Shown: positions 51,965 to 60,376 of the stretch, in pieces
Layout of the letters: every line of letters begins with the position of its first letter
Position numbering within the stretch: the stretch's first letter is position 1
From: Vibrio sp. HA2012
GTDB taxonomy: Bacteria > Pseudomonadota > Gammaproteobacteria > Enterobacterales > Vibrionaceae
Length of the DNA: 64,000 nt
NCBI RefSeq assembly: GCF_002812955.1
Contig: NZ_PFXK01000003.1
Coordinates: forward strand, 310,001-374,000
Reading direction: 5' to 3'
The notes under the pieces: generated by a model
Databases searched by the model: none
Seen by the model: the letters and a program-made list of their open reading frames with translations, nothing else
Told to the model about the DNA's origin: nothing
Position numbers and translations under genes: made by a program

Positions 51965-54361
51965 ATGGTAGGTATTGTTGTTGTATCACATAGCGAATTG
52001 CTTGCTGGTGGTATCGTTGAACTGGCCAATCAAATGACCCAAGGCCGATGCAAAATAGCAGCAGCCGGTGGCATCGATGATCCTGAAAACCCGATTGGTA
52101 CAGACGCTATTCGTATCATGGCTGCGATTGAAGAAGTCTATGATGAAAGTGGCGTCATTATCATGATGGATATGGGATCGGCACTGCTCAGCACCGAAAT
52201 GGCACTTGAACTGATGGACCCGGATAGTGCGGAAAATATTACTCTTTGCTCAGCTCCGATTGTTGAGGGGACTATGGCCGCATCCGTGGCAGCATCAGCC
52301 AATCTGCCAATGTCAGCAGTGCTTGCAGAAGCCACGGGTTGCCTTGCAGCAAAGCGTGAACATCTGGGTGAAGAGGAAGAACACTCTGCTGTACCAACCG
52401 ATATCAAAATCGCAACAGATGCTCTGGAATGTTCCCATTTGATCCTGAATCCTCATGGTCTACATGCTCGTCCGGCTGCGGCTATCGTTAGCGTACTAGC
52501 AAAATTTGAGTCTGAGATTCTGATGGAAAAAACAGGAGTTCAGGTGAATGCCAAAAGCCTGAACTCTATCGCTAAGCTGGGAGTAAAATTAAACGACACG
52601 ATTCGTATTCTTGCCTCCGGCTCAGATGCCAACCAGGTTATCGAAGCCTTTAACGCTCTGGCCAAGGATAACTTTGGTGAATCTGTCGATGTAGTACCAG
52701 AAATTGTTGAAAAAAGCGCTGACATTGTCAGAGTTAAAGGAGCAATTACTGGAATTCCGGTTTGCGATGGTATTGCTATTGGCCACGTTGTCAAACTAGG
52801 GAGTATCATGCCGGAAGTACCGGATCGTCCATTTACTTCGGTAGATGACGAACTGGATACATTGATCCGCGCAATAGACGTAGCCTGCACAAGTATGAAA
52901 GCTCAGGAGACGAAAGCAGAGAAAAGTCTGGGAAAAGAACAAGCTGGAATTTTTGCTGCCCACCTGCTAATGCTCTCTGACCCGGACATTCTGGATAAAA
53001 TCAAGAGCGAGATAAAAAGCGGTGCTATTGCCCAGGCAGCACTGATGAAAGTAATGACAGCTCTGGCTCACGAATATGCGACTTCAGAGAGTGAGTATAT
53101 GCGTGAGCGGGAAGCAGATGTGTGGGATGTTGCCAGACAAACCATGTACGCTTTCAGCGGAAGCGAAGCGACCATCGTTGAGTTAGCAGAGAACAGCATT
53201 ATTCTTGCAGAAGATCTGGCACCGGCACAAACTGCTCAACTGGATCCGGGCAAAGTGGCAGGAATTTGTCTGGAAGCAGGTGGCAAAACCGCTCACAGTG
53301 CAATTATTGCCCGTGCCATGGGCATACCGTGCATGGTTAAAGCGGAAGGCTGCCTGGCCGAGACCAGTGATCGACAGGAGGTCATTCTTGACGGGAAATG
53401 CGGCCACTTGTGGTTAAATCCTGATGCGGAAACGCTGTCTCGGTTAACCAAAGAACGTGATATCTGGATAACAGATGTACAAGTAAAAAAAGAGCAAGCA
53501 GCTAAACCTGCGGTGACACTTGATGGCCTTAAAGTTGATATCCATGCCAATATTGGCGGTCTAGATGACGTAAAAGCAGCTTTAGAAAACGGTGCTGAGG
53601 GTGTTGGTCTGCTGCGTACTGAATTTGTATTTCAGTCACAACAGGCACTACCTACAGAAGATGAACAGTACGAAATTTATCGTGATATTGCAGTTGCTCT
53701 AGAAGGCCGGCCTCTTACTATCCGTAGTCTGGATGTCGGGGGGGACAAACCTCTTCCATCATATCCCATGGCAGAAGAAGAGAACCCATTTCTGGGCCTG
53801 CGTGGAGTTCGTCTGTGCCTTCAGGATACTGAAACCCTGTTTAAGCCTCAACTCAAAGCGGTACTTCGCGCAGCAAAAGAGAACCATAATATCCAGTTAA
53901 TGATACCCATGGTTTCTGAAGTATCAGAACTGATAGCCGTGAAAGAACTGATAACCGAATGTCGTAATGAACTAAAGCTACCTGAAAGTAATTATCCAAT
54001 GAAAGTTGGGATCATGATTGAAGTTCCTGCAGCAGTAATGAATGCTGATAAACTGGCAAAAGAAGCTGATTTTTTCAGTATAGGAACTAACGATCTGACT
54101 CAATATATTATGGCCGCAGACCGAGGGAATACAGCAGTAGCCCATCTGGTAGATTACAAGAAAACAGCGGTTCTCGCTGCGATTGAAAAAACCTGTATTG
54201 CAGCAGAAAACAACAGTATTCCTGTCAGTATGTGTGGGGAAATGGCCGGTGATACAAAAATGTCTCAGCTTTTAATCAGGCTTGGTGTCCATAAATTAAG
54301 TGCCAGTTCGTCTCTGCTTCCGGGTCTGAAAGCTCAGATTCGCGAGCTCAGCCACTATTAG
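51965..54361 (+). CDS. dhaM: DhaM phosphotransferase: EIIA-HPr-full enzyme I fusion
   Basis: A 798-residue multiphosphoryl protein that feeds PEP phosphate to DhaL-ADP. Domains: EIIA of the mannose type (1-135, H9 in VVVSHSELL); HPr (about 156-245, H167 in NPHGLHARPAA); and enzyme I (about 260-798) with phospho-His H444 in GGKTAHSAIIAR, plus the PEP-binding half (GLLRTEF, RSLDVGGDKPLP, GTNDLTQY, SMCGEMAGD). E. coli DhaM (472 residues) has only an N-terminal EI fragment, so this one carries a complete EI and may not need the general PTS. Last gene of dhaKLM. Confidence 0.93.
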   Translation: MVGIVVVSHSELLAGGIVELANQMTQGRCKIAAAGGIDDPENPIGTDAIRIMAAIEEVYDESGVIIMMDMGSALLSTEMALELMDPDSAENITLCSAPIVEGTMAASVAASANLPMSAVLAEATGCLAAKREHLGEEEEHSAVPTDIKIATDALECSHLILNPHGLHARPAAAIVSVLAKFESEILMEKTGVQVNAKSLNSIAKLGVKLNDTIRILASGSDANQVIEAFNALAKDNFGESVDVVPEIVEKSADIVRVKGAITGIPVCDGIAIGHVVKLGSIMPEVPDRPFTSVDDELDTLIRAIDVACTSMKAQETKAEKSLGKEQAGIFAAHLLMLSDPDILDKIKSEIKSGAIAQAALMKVMTALAHEYATSESEYMREREADVWDVARQTMYAFSGSEATIVELAENSIILAEDLAPAQTAQLDPGKVAGICLEAGGKTAHSAIIARAMGIPCMVKAEGCLAETSDRQEVILDGKCGHLWLNPDAETLSRLTKERDIWITDVQVKKEQAAKPAVTLDGLKVDIHANIGGLDDVKAALENGAEGVGLLRTEFVFQSQQALPTEDEQYEIYRDIAVALEGRPLTIRSLDVGGDKPLPSYPMAEEENPFLGLRGVRLCLQDTETLFKPQLKAVLRAAKENHNIQLMIPMVSEVSELIAVKELITECRNELKLPESNYPMKVGIMIEVPAAVMNADKLAKEADFFSIGTNDLTQYIMAADRGNTAVAHLVDYKKTAVLAAIEKTCIAAENNSIPVSMCGEMAGDTKMSQLLIRLGVHKLSASSSLLPGLKAQIRELSHY

Positions 54362-54383
54362 ATTGAGTTAGTGCTTACTTCAG

Positions 54384-54417
54384 CGGCAAATAGGATTATT
54401 TCTTGTTTGCCGTTTTT
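54384..54417 (+). terminator. Terminator of dhaKLM
   Basis: CGGCAAA / TTTGCCG stem followed by TTTTT, 22 bases after the dhaM stop. Confidence 0.85.
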
Positions 54418-54505
54418 GGTGCACACGAAAATAAAACAATACTCCTCATCCTTCAGATTAAAACAAAAAAGTAAAAACTAACATGCCTCTGGATAATCGG
54501 AAACG

Positions 54506-54649
54506 TTACATCCAAGTCAGTGACAAAAGAAAGACAGGCAAAGCAACATATGCAAACAGAGTTAAAATGCCAGCAATTTCTTTTACTGCACTAAGAGCCG
54601 GGGCTTTCACTTCTGATCCAATGACCTGTGAAGAAAGAATAGTACTCAT
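54506..54649 (-). CDS. Small single-span membrane protein, 47 residues
   Basis: ATG at 54649 follows an excellent AAAGGAG ribosome site with seven bases of spacing. The product begins MSTILSSQVIGSEVKAPALS, then has one hydrophobic helix (about residues 24-45, AGILTLFAYVALPVFLLSL) and ends WM. An upstream AT-rich stretch with TATATAA could be a -10 region, and TGTGT-N6-TCACA and GTGTCACATAAAG elements lie before it. These resemble sequences in the SQ island promoters, so it may belong to that regulon, perhaps as a small partner of a transporter. I do not recognise a family. Confidence 0.55.
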   Translation of the reverse strand: MSTILSSQVIGSEVKAPALSAVKEIAGILTLFAYVALPVFLLSLTWM

Positions 54650-54686
54650 GGTAAATCTCCTTTATTGTTTATATACATACATATTG

Positions 54687-54702
54687 TGTGTCACTGATCA
54701 CA
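54687..54702. promoter_or_regulatory. CRP-like palindrome upstream of the small membrane protein
   Basis: TGTGT-CACTGA-TCACA matches TGTGA-N6-TCACA in nine of ten positions. It is centred about 45 bases upstream of the small gene's start codon. Confidence 0.45.
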
Positions 54703-54810
54703 ATCATGCATCTTTATGTGACACTCGTCAATAAATATTGTAATTAATTTACACAAAAATACAAAAAGAAACATTCAACCACAACAAAAACACTCTACTC
54801 GATTACAACC

Positions 54811-54841
54811 CCAATAAAAAAAGCCCCTCATCAAGAGGGGC
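54811..54841 (-). terminator. Terminator of the pst operon
   Basis: GCCCCTC / GAGGGGC stem with a five-base loop. On the minus strand seven T residues follow, 89 bases after the pstB stop. Confidence 0.88.
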
Positions 54842-54929
54842 AATAGTACCATCGCTTATTGTTATAGATTTAATGCCAGTAAATTCAGTAAAACACTCAT
54901 CAGCGAAGTGGATTTGTTGTGGTCATGGA

Positions 54930-55679
54930 TCAACCGAAGTCACCGTTTACATAACCTTTTGTACGGTCATCTTTGGGATCATTAAAAATAATCTGTGTAT
55001 CATCATGCTCCACCAGCTCTCCCATCAGGAAGAAAGCTGTCCGGTCAGAAATACGGCGAGCCTGCTGCATTGAGTGTGTAACAATAACGATGGTGTAGCT
55101 CTTTTTCAGCTCTTCCATCAGTTCTTCAATCTTATGGGTTGCAATCGGATCCAGAGCTGATGTTGGCTCATCCATCAGGATCACATCCGGCTCCATTGCA
55201 ATAGTACGGGCAATGCACAAGCGCTGCTGCTGACCACCGGACAAGCCAAAAGCGTGCGATTTAAGGCGATCTTTTACTTCATCCCATAAGGCAGCGCCAC
55301 GCAGGGATTGTTCCACAACCTCATCGATATGCTTCTTATCCTTGATCCCCTGAGCCCGCAGACCATAAGCAACATTTTCATAAATGCTCATCGGAAACGG
55401 GTTCGGTTTCTGGAAAACCATACCAACTTTAATCCGCAAATCTGAAACATCGATATTACCGTAGATATCTTCGCCGTCCATTTGCAGCGTACCGGTGATC
55501 TTCACCCCTTCAATCAAATCATTCATGCGGTTCAGACAGCGCAGCAACGTCGATTTACCACACCCGGAAGGGCCAATAAGTGCCGTTACCTGACGAACAG
55601 GAACCGGAAGATTAATGGACTTCAGTGCCTGATTGTCACCATAGTAAAGATCCAGATTTTCAATAGTAAATTTGTTCAT
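54930..55679 (-). CDS. pstB: Phosphate ABC transporter ATPase PstB
   Basis: A 249-residue ABC ATPase with Walker [10 protein letters not shown], signature [16 protein letters not shown], Walker [12 protein letters not shown] and a switch His in [20 protein letters not shown] and [22 protein letters not shown] are PstB-specific. The start at 55679 (MNKFTIENL) is preferred over a TTG 33 bases upstream. Last gene of pstSCAB; no phoU follows before the terminator, unlike E. coli. Confidence 0.96.
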   Translation of the reverse strand: MNKFTIENLDLYYGDNQALKSINLPVPVRQVTALIGPSGCGKSTLLRCLNRMNDLIEGVKITGTLQMDGEDIYGNIDVSDLRIKVGMVFQKPNPFPMSIYENVAYGLRAQGIKDKKHIDEVVEQSLRGAALWDEVKDRLKSHAFGLSGGQQQRLCIARTIAMEPDVILMDEPTSALDPIATHKIEELMEELKKSYTIVIVTHSMQQARRISDRTAFFLMGELVEHDDTQIIFNDPKDDRTKGYVNGDFG

Positions 55680-55737
55680 TTTCTTAATCTCTAAATTCTT
55701 TGAATCGTGCAATAACTGTTCGCTAAGCTATGCGTAA

Positions 55738-56604
55738 TTAATAGGTCGCGGTATTAAAGCGTTTCGCTATCAGTTTGGTTACCATGTTGATGATCAGTAC
55801 CACCACAATCAGAACCGTTGCTGTACCATATGCTTGATTCCATTCATCAATGGTAAACAACTCGGTAGTCAGCTTATACAAGTGAACCGTCAGTGTCCGG
55901 CCAGAATCAAATAGTGATTCTGGAACACGAGCCACCATACCCGCAGTAAGAAATACAGGAGCAGATTCACCAATTACACGACCAATACTCAGAATGACCG
56001 AAGTTAAGATACCCGGAATCGCACTGGGAAGAATGAGACGCCAGATCGTATAGATTTTTGAAGCACCCAAACCATATGAACCTTCACGATAGGTCTGAGG
56101 AACCGCCATTAATGCTTCTTCTGTTGTCCGAATAATAACCGGAAGGATAAGAATACTCAGAGTCAGAGCACCGGAAATAATCGAGAATCCGAGCCCAAGT
56201 ACGGCGACAAAAAATGTCATACCGAACAGACCGAAGATGATCGATGGGATCCCCGCCAGAGATTCTGTACAAAAACGAATGATTTTGACCAGCCGGCTGC
56301 CGACTTTGGCATATTCCGTCAGATAAATTGCCGTCATAATACCCAGTGGTGCCGCAACAGAAATAGAAGCAATAACCATATAGATCGTCGAGATGATCAT
56401 CGGGAAAATCCCTTTCTCATCGCTGGTTACTGTGTACTTATCTGTAATAAATTCCCAATTTACATGCTGCAAACCATTCGACAGGATGTACCAAATGATC
56501 CAAAACAGAAAGCCGACTGTCAAAGCCGCAGCCCCCCAAATAAATACATTCAGAACCGAATCTTTCATCTGACGGGATTGTTTTAATTTCACTGTATTCA
56601 TCAT
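55738..56604 (-). CDS. pstA: Phosphate ABC transporter permease PstA
   Basis: A 288-residue permease with six spans and the PstA loop region SLAGIPSIIFGLFGM, then RTTEEALMAVPQTYREGSYGLGASKIYTIWRLILPSA, the EAA-type contact with PstB. AAGGTAATTA precedes the start. It begins three bases after the pstC stop, so the two permeases are coupled. Confidence 0.95.
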   Translation of the reverse strand: MMNTVKLKQSRQMKDSVLNVFIWGAAALTVGFLFWIIWYILSNGLQHVNWEFITDKYTVTSDEKGIFPMIISTIYMVIASISVAAPLGIMTAIYLTEYAKVGSRLVKIIRFCTESLAGIPSIIFGLFGMTFFVAVLGLGFSIISGALTLSILILPVIIRTTEEALMAVPQTYREGSYGLGASKIYTIWRLILPSAIPGILTSVILSIGRVIGESAPVFLTAGMVARVPESLFDSGRTLTVHLYKLTTELFTIDEWNQAYGTATVLIVVVLIINMVTKLIAKRFNTATY

Positions 56605-56607
56605 TAA

Positions 56608-57534
56608 TTACCTTGCTTTCTGGCGGTTCAGATACAGTAATGCCCCATTCAGGAACATAATGAATACCAGAAGAACCACACCTGTCGCATAAAGTGCATT
56701 GGCATGCACACCACTTGCGTAGGACATCTCAATTGCAATATTTGCCGTCAGAGTTCGGGCTGAATCTAGGATACCTCTCGGCATTGCCGGGGCATTTCCC
56801 ATAACCATGATAATTGCCATCGTCTCGCCCAAAGCACGACCAATACCCAGAATAACCCCGGTCATAATCCCGGAACGAGCTGCCGGAACCAGTAGTTTAA
56901 AAATGGTAAAGATATGTGAAGCACCCAGAGCCAGAGAGCCTTCCTTATATGAACGGGGAACCGCTCGGATAGAGGTTTCAGAAACAGTAATAACCGTCGG
57001 AAGAATCATAACACCGAGAACAATGATACCGGCCAAAATAGTATTACCTGCAGGAATACTAAATATGTTCTGAATAAGTGGAACAATAATAACAAGGCCA
57101 AAAAAGCCATAAACCACCGACGGGATACCGGCAAGCAATTCAATCGCCGGGCGGATGACATCAGCAAGGCTTTTAGGTGCAATCTCTGCAATAAAGATCG
57201 CCGTCAACACCCCAATCGGTACACCAACCACAACGGCACCAAGTGTAGACACGACGGAAGCAATAATCATGGTGTAAACACCATACAGTGCCGGAGGAAG
57301 CCAGTCCTCTCCCAACACGATACCCGCAACACCCACTTCTTCAAATGCGGGAATACTCTCTCTGAAAATGAAATACGCAATAATGGCGAGAGAAACAATA
57401 CCGATTACTGCACTGGTTAGAAATAAGCCGTGGAAAATACGTTCTTTCCAGTCCACACGTTTTTGTTCACGTAATTTTCTGGTTTGGCTAACGTCGCTGG
57501 TCATAGGCTTTTCACTACTCGTTGCGATGGTCAT
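56608..57534 (-). CDS. pstC: Phosphate ABC transporter permease PstC
   Basis: About 308 residues with six spans. ELLAGIPSVVYGFFGLV and RAVPRSYKEGSLALGASHIFTIFKLLVPAA are the PstC family loop and EAA motif. The chosen ATG at 57534 (MTIATSSEKP) follows GTGAG; the longer frame adds 26 unlikely residues. A hairpin with a T run (57578-57606) lies between pstS and pstC and probably lowers permease expression relative to PstS. Confidence 0.94.
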   Translation of the reverse strand: MTIATSSEKPMTSDVSQTRKLREQKRVDWKERIFHGLFLTSAVIGIVSLAIIAYFIFRESIPAFEEVGVAGIVLGEDWLPPALYGVYTMIIASVVSTLGAVVVGVPIGVLTAIFIAEIAPKSLADVIRPAIELLAGIPSVVYGFFGLVIIVPLIQNIFSIPAGNTILAGIIVLGVMILPTVITVSETSIRAVPRSYKEGSLALGASHIFTIFKLLVPAARSGIMTGVILGIGRALGETMAIIMVMGNAPAMPRGILDSARTLTANIAIEMSYASGVHANALYATGVVLLVFIMFLNGALLYLNRQKAR

Positions 57535-57577
57535 AACAAGTCTCACATGTCGACAAGAATTCGAGATGGAAGGAAAA

Positions 57578-57606
57578 AGCCCAGCCCCTAAAAGTACAAC
57601 TGGGCT
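57578..57606 (-). terminator. Attenuating hairpin between pstS and pstC
   Basis: AGCCCAG / CTGGGCT stem; on the minus strand it is followed by TTTTT. A partial terminator here would give the usual excess of binding protein over permease. Confidence 0.65.
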
Positions 57607-57637
57607 GAGCAATAATCTTTACGTTCAGTTCAGTTAA

Positions 57638-58459
57638 TTAGTTAACTGAGATGTAGCCTTTCTTAGCTACGATAGCCTGAGCTTCTGCTTCCATCATCCA
57701 GCTCAGGAATGCCTGAGTAGCTGCAGATGGTTTGCCTTCTCTGTAAAGTACCAGGAATGGACGGGCAACTTTATAAGAACCATTTTTCACGTTTGCTACA
57801 GTCGCCGCAGTACCGTCGATGTCCAGAGCGTGAACAGAAGAGTCAACAGTTCCCAGAGAGATATAACCAATAGCGTATGGGTTAGAAGCAACCATAGTTT
57901 TCAGACCACCGTTACCGTTAGCAACCTGAGCACGCTGAGAAATAGCAGACACACTCTTACCGCCCACTTTTTTCTTCAGTTCCATGATGTCTTCAAAAGC
58001 ACCACGAGTACCAGACGCTGTGTCACGAGTAATAGCGACGATAGGCTTGTCATCACCGCCCACTTGTTTCCAGTTAGTCAGCTCACCTTTATAAATAGCG
58101 GCAACCTGCTCAGCGGTCAGACCTTTTAGTGTATTCTTAGGGTTAACAACAACAGCGATACCGTCACGAGCGATAACCTCAGCCTTCAGCGTTGGTTCTT
58201 TCTCTGATTCTTTCAGGTTACGTGAAGCCATACCAAGATCTGCTGAGCCATTTTTTGCCGCTTTAACACCAGCAGATGAACCAGGACCCTGAACTTCGAT
58301 AAATACGTCAGAATGAGCCTTAGTATAGGTTTCAGCAAAATATTCCATTAGCGGAGTGACGCTTGAAGAACCAACTGCAGAAATAGTTTCTTTTGCAGAA
58401 GCCGTATTAACTGCCAGAGCACTTACAAGAGCGATTGCACCGATTACTGTCTTTTTCAT
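57638..58459 (-). CDS. pstS: Phosphate-binding protein PstS
   Basis: A 273-residue periplasmic protein with a Sec signal (MKKTVIGAIALVSALAVNTASA). Phosphate-site elements: GSSSVTPLMEYFAE near residue 30, GPGSSAGVKAAKNGSADLGMASR and TRDTASGTRGAFEDI. It is the short PstS class found in Vibrio and Pseudomonas. Start at 58459 with AAGGAA upstream. It is first in pstSCAB, with a weak Pho-box-like sequence about 90 bases upstream. Confidence 0.94.
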   Translation of the reverse strand: MKKTVIGAIALVSALAVNTASAKETISAVGSSSVTPLMEYFAETYTKAHSDVFIEVQGPGSSAGVKAAKNGSADLGMASRNLKESEKEPTLKAEVIARDGIAVVVNPKNTLKGLTAEQVAAIYKGELTNWKQVGGDDKPIVAITRDTASGTRGAFEDIMELKKKVGGKSVSAISQRAQVANGNGGLKTMVASNPYAIGYISLGTVDSSVHALDIDGTAATVANVKNGSYKVARPFLVLYREGKPSAATQAFLSWMMEAEAQAIVAKKGYISVN

Positions 58460-58549
58460 TACAATTTCCTTTATTGGCAGAATGCCGTTACTTTTCACTT
58501 GAACGGTTGTCACTTTAGAACTCAAATATGACGTTTGTGTTACACAAAG

Positions 58550-58567
58550 TTGAACACTCTATGACAA
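58550..58567 (-). promoter_or_regulatory. Weak Pho-box-like sequence upstream of pstS
   Basis: On the minus strand TTGTCAT-AGAG-TGTTCAA resembles a PhoB pair CTGTCAT-N4-CTGTCAT; the first half matches six of seven, the second about four. PhoB control of pst is expected. Confidence 0.4.
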
Positions 58568-58683
58568 GGATATATATGCAACTACAGATATTAAGACAGT
58601 AGACGTTTAGACGGGAATTACACTTAACTTGTTATGCAATAAAGAATTTGATGGAGTAATGAGTTTAACGGAACAAAACGTAA

Positions 58684-58706
58684 AATGGGGCAATACCAGC
58701 CCCATT
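58684..58706 (-). terminator. Terminator of the DEAD-box helicase gene
   Basis: AATGGGGC / GCCCCATT stem with a seven-base loop; on the minus strand a short T run follows, 11 bases after the stop. Confidence 0.75.
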
Positions 58707-58716
58707 ATCTACGTGA

Positions 58717-60033
58717 TTACTGCGTGATGTTTTTCTTCGGGACAAAAACGTCGTCCCCGACAGCAACATTCTGATAGAAGCTCTTATCCCGTTTAACCAT
58801 TTTTTTCGCGACCTTCTTCTTCGTGTTCTGATGCTTACTTTTTGCACTTACGCCTTTTGACATTGATGGCTTATGCGGTTTAATACCTTTAAACTTACCC
58901 TGTAGTCCTTCCAGAACAGAGAAGGCTATCGACTGCTGCAAAAAGGCCTCTACCCGTTTAAAACTATCCCAGTCCTTCGGACCGACTAAAGAAAGTGCTG
59001 ACCCCTTATTCCCTGCACGTCCGGTTCGTCCAACACGATGAACATACTCTTCCGTATGCTTAGGCATATCAAAGTTAATTACATGGGTTACATTGGCAAT
59101 ATCCAGCCCACGGGAGGCCACATCGGTAGTTACCAGTATCTTATACACCGAGCGTTCAAACTGACTCATAATCGTATTACGCTGAGTCTGGTTAAGGTTA
59201 CCGCTCAGAGCAACAGCCTTCAGTGCCTTTTCGTTCAGCGCCTTGGTCAGGCGATCCGTATCGGCACGGGTTGCCGTAAAGATAATCACCTGCTTATATT
59301 CAGCTTCTTCCAGAATACGGTTCAAAATTGCTTCTTTATGATCCAGATGATCACACAGATAAAATGACTGGGTAATATCCGTATGCTCAGAGTTTGCATG
59401 ACCAATGGAAATGCGCTTTGGCTCATTCTGCATTTCTACTGCAATATCGTTCACTTCCGCATGATCCAAAGTCGCCGAAAACATTAATGTCTGACGACGA
59501 CGATGCTTTGCCGCTTTATGTATACGACGCAGTTCCGGTGCAAATCCCAGATCCAACATCCGATCCGCTTCGTCCAGAACCAAGGTATCCACACCATCCA
59601 GAAACAGAGAACGATGCTCCAGATGGTCTGCCAGACGCCCCGGTGTTGCGACAATAAATTTAGGATAACGACGCAGAGCTTTAACCTGATCATTGAAGTT
59701 TTCACCCCCTAGGATCAAAGTTGCCGTGTATGAAAGTCCACCCAACATGCTTTTCAGCTCACCATAAACCTGCTTAGCCAGTTCACGGGTCGGAGCGAGA
59801 ATGACAGCCCTTGGATCCTTCGCAGAAAAAGCTTTTGTTTTTAGCGCCTTATGAAGGACAGGCAGAACAAATGCCAGCGTTTTTCCTGAGCCGGTTTTTG
59901 ACGATGCCAACAGATCTTTACCAGCAATGGCAACCGGAATTGCCTGACGCTGGATATCCGTCGCTTGCCTGAACCCATAATGATTAAGATTTTTCAGTAA
60001 GCGATTGTCTAAGCCTAAGTCTTTAAAATACAA
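58717..60033 (-). CDS. DEAD-box RNA helicase
   Basis: A 438-residue ATP-dependent RNA helicase with the ordered motifs: Q motif (GFRQATDIQRQAIP), I (SSKTGSGKT), Ia (PTRELAKQV), Ib (TPGRLADH), II (VLDEADRM), III (MFSATLD), IV (IIFTATRADTDRL), V (TTDVASRGLDI) and VI (HRVGRTGRAG). A lysine-rich tail (about 395-438) probably adds RNA binding. It resembles SrmB/RhlE-type helicases of ribosome assembly, but the exact subgroup is not certain. A long AT-rich leader precedes it. Confidence 0.92.
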   Translation of the reverse strand: MYFKDLGLDNRLLKNLNHYGFRQATDIQRQAIPVAIAGKDLLASSKTGSGKTLAFVLPVLHKALKTKAFSAKDPRAVILAPTRELAKQVYGELKSMLGGLSYTATLILGGENFNDQVKALRRYPKFIVATPGRLADHLEHRSLFLDGVDTLVLDEADRMLDLGFAPELRRIHKAAKHRRRQTLMFSATLDHAEVNDIAVEMQNEPKRISIGHANSEHTDITQSFYLCDHLDHKEAILNRILEEAEYKQVIIFTATRADTDRLTKALNEKALKAVALSGNLNQTQRNTIMSQFERSVYKILVTTDVASRGLDIANVTHVINFDMPKHTEEYVHRVGRTGRAGNKGSALSLVGPKDWDSFKRVEAFLQQSIAFSVLEGLQGKFKGIKPHKPSMSKGVSAKSKHQNTKKKVAKKMVKRDKSFYQNVAVGDDVFVPKKNITQ

Positions 60034-60376
60034 GGTGAGCTCCGTGTAATAGGGTTTTCTGCGGTAAAAAGGAAGAAAATAACGCGCAATGATACCGTAA
60101 ACTGAGCCCTAAGTAACCTCAAGATGCTTAATTTGTTCGCATCAGAAAAAAGTTCTGCTTAGCGGACATCAGGCATGTCGTTGTACGTAAAAAAGGTTGT
60201 AGGTATACATAAAAAAATATAGCGGTTATACATAAAAAAAGGAGCCGTTATAGGTTAAATAATAATGGTTCTACACAGAAAGTCAGTCAACCATTTACAG
60301 TATTCAGTTCCTGTAATAAATTGTGATTCTTATCAACTTATCTGCTTAATCTGCAGAGACTGACTCCGGAAGTGCT
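60034..60376. other. Intergenic region between the helicase and AEC transporter genes
   Basis: A 343-base divergent region. TATACATAAAAAAA occurs twice, 23 bases apart (60204-60217 and 60227-60240). The stretch probably holds the two promoters and a long 5' leader for the helicase, as is common for cold-induced helicases. No coding frame is supported. Confidence 0.5.

Larger units (their letters stand above)
54362..54929. other. Region between dhaM and pstB
   Basis: A 568-base gap between convergent operons. It holds the dhaM terminator (54384-54417), a small membrane-protein gene on the minus strand (54506-54649) with CRP-like promoter sequence, and the terminator of the pst operon (54811-54841). 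The plus-strand open frame at 54483-54734 overlaps the small gene and is not believed. Confidence 0.6.

Noticed and set aside
54483..54734. Plus-strand frame of 83 codons between dhaM and pstB
   Set aside because: No ribosome site, low-complexity product, and it overlaps a small minus-strand gene that has a strong ribosome site.
59394..59657. Proline-rich plus-strand frame opposite the DEAD-box helicase
   Set aside because: Lies entirely antisense to conserved helicase motifs; composition arises from the reversed codons.
60204..60240. Two copies of TATACATAAAAAAA upstream of the DEAD-box helicase
   Set aside because: Only two short AT-rich copies; probably promoter or leader sequence and not a repeat element worth naming.
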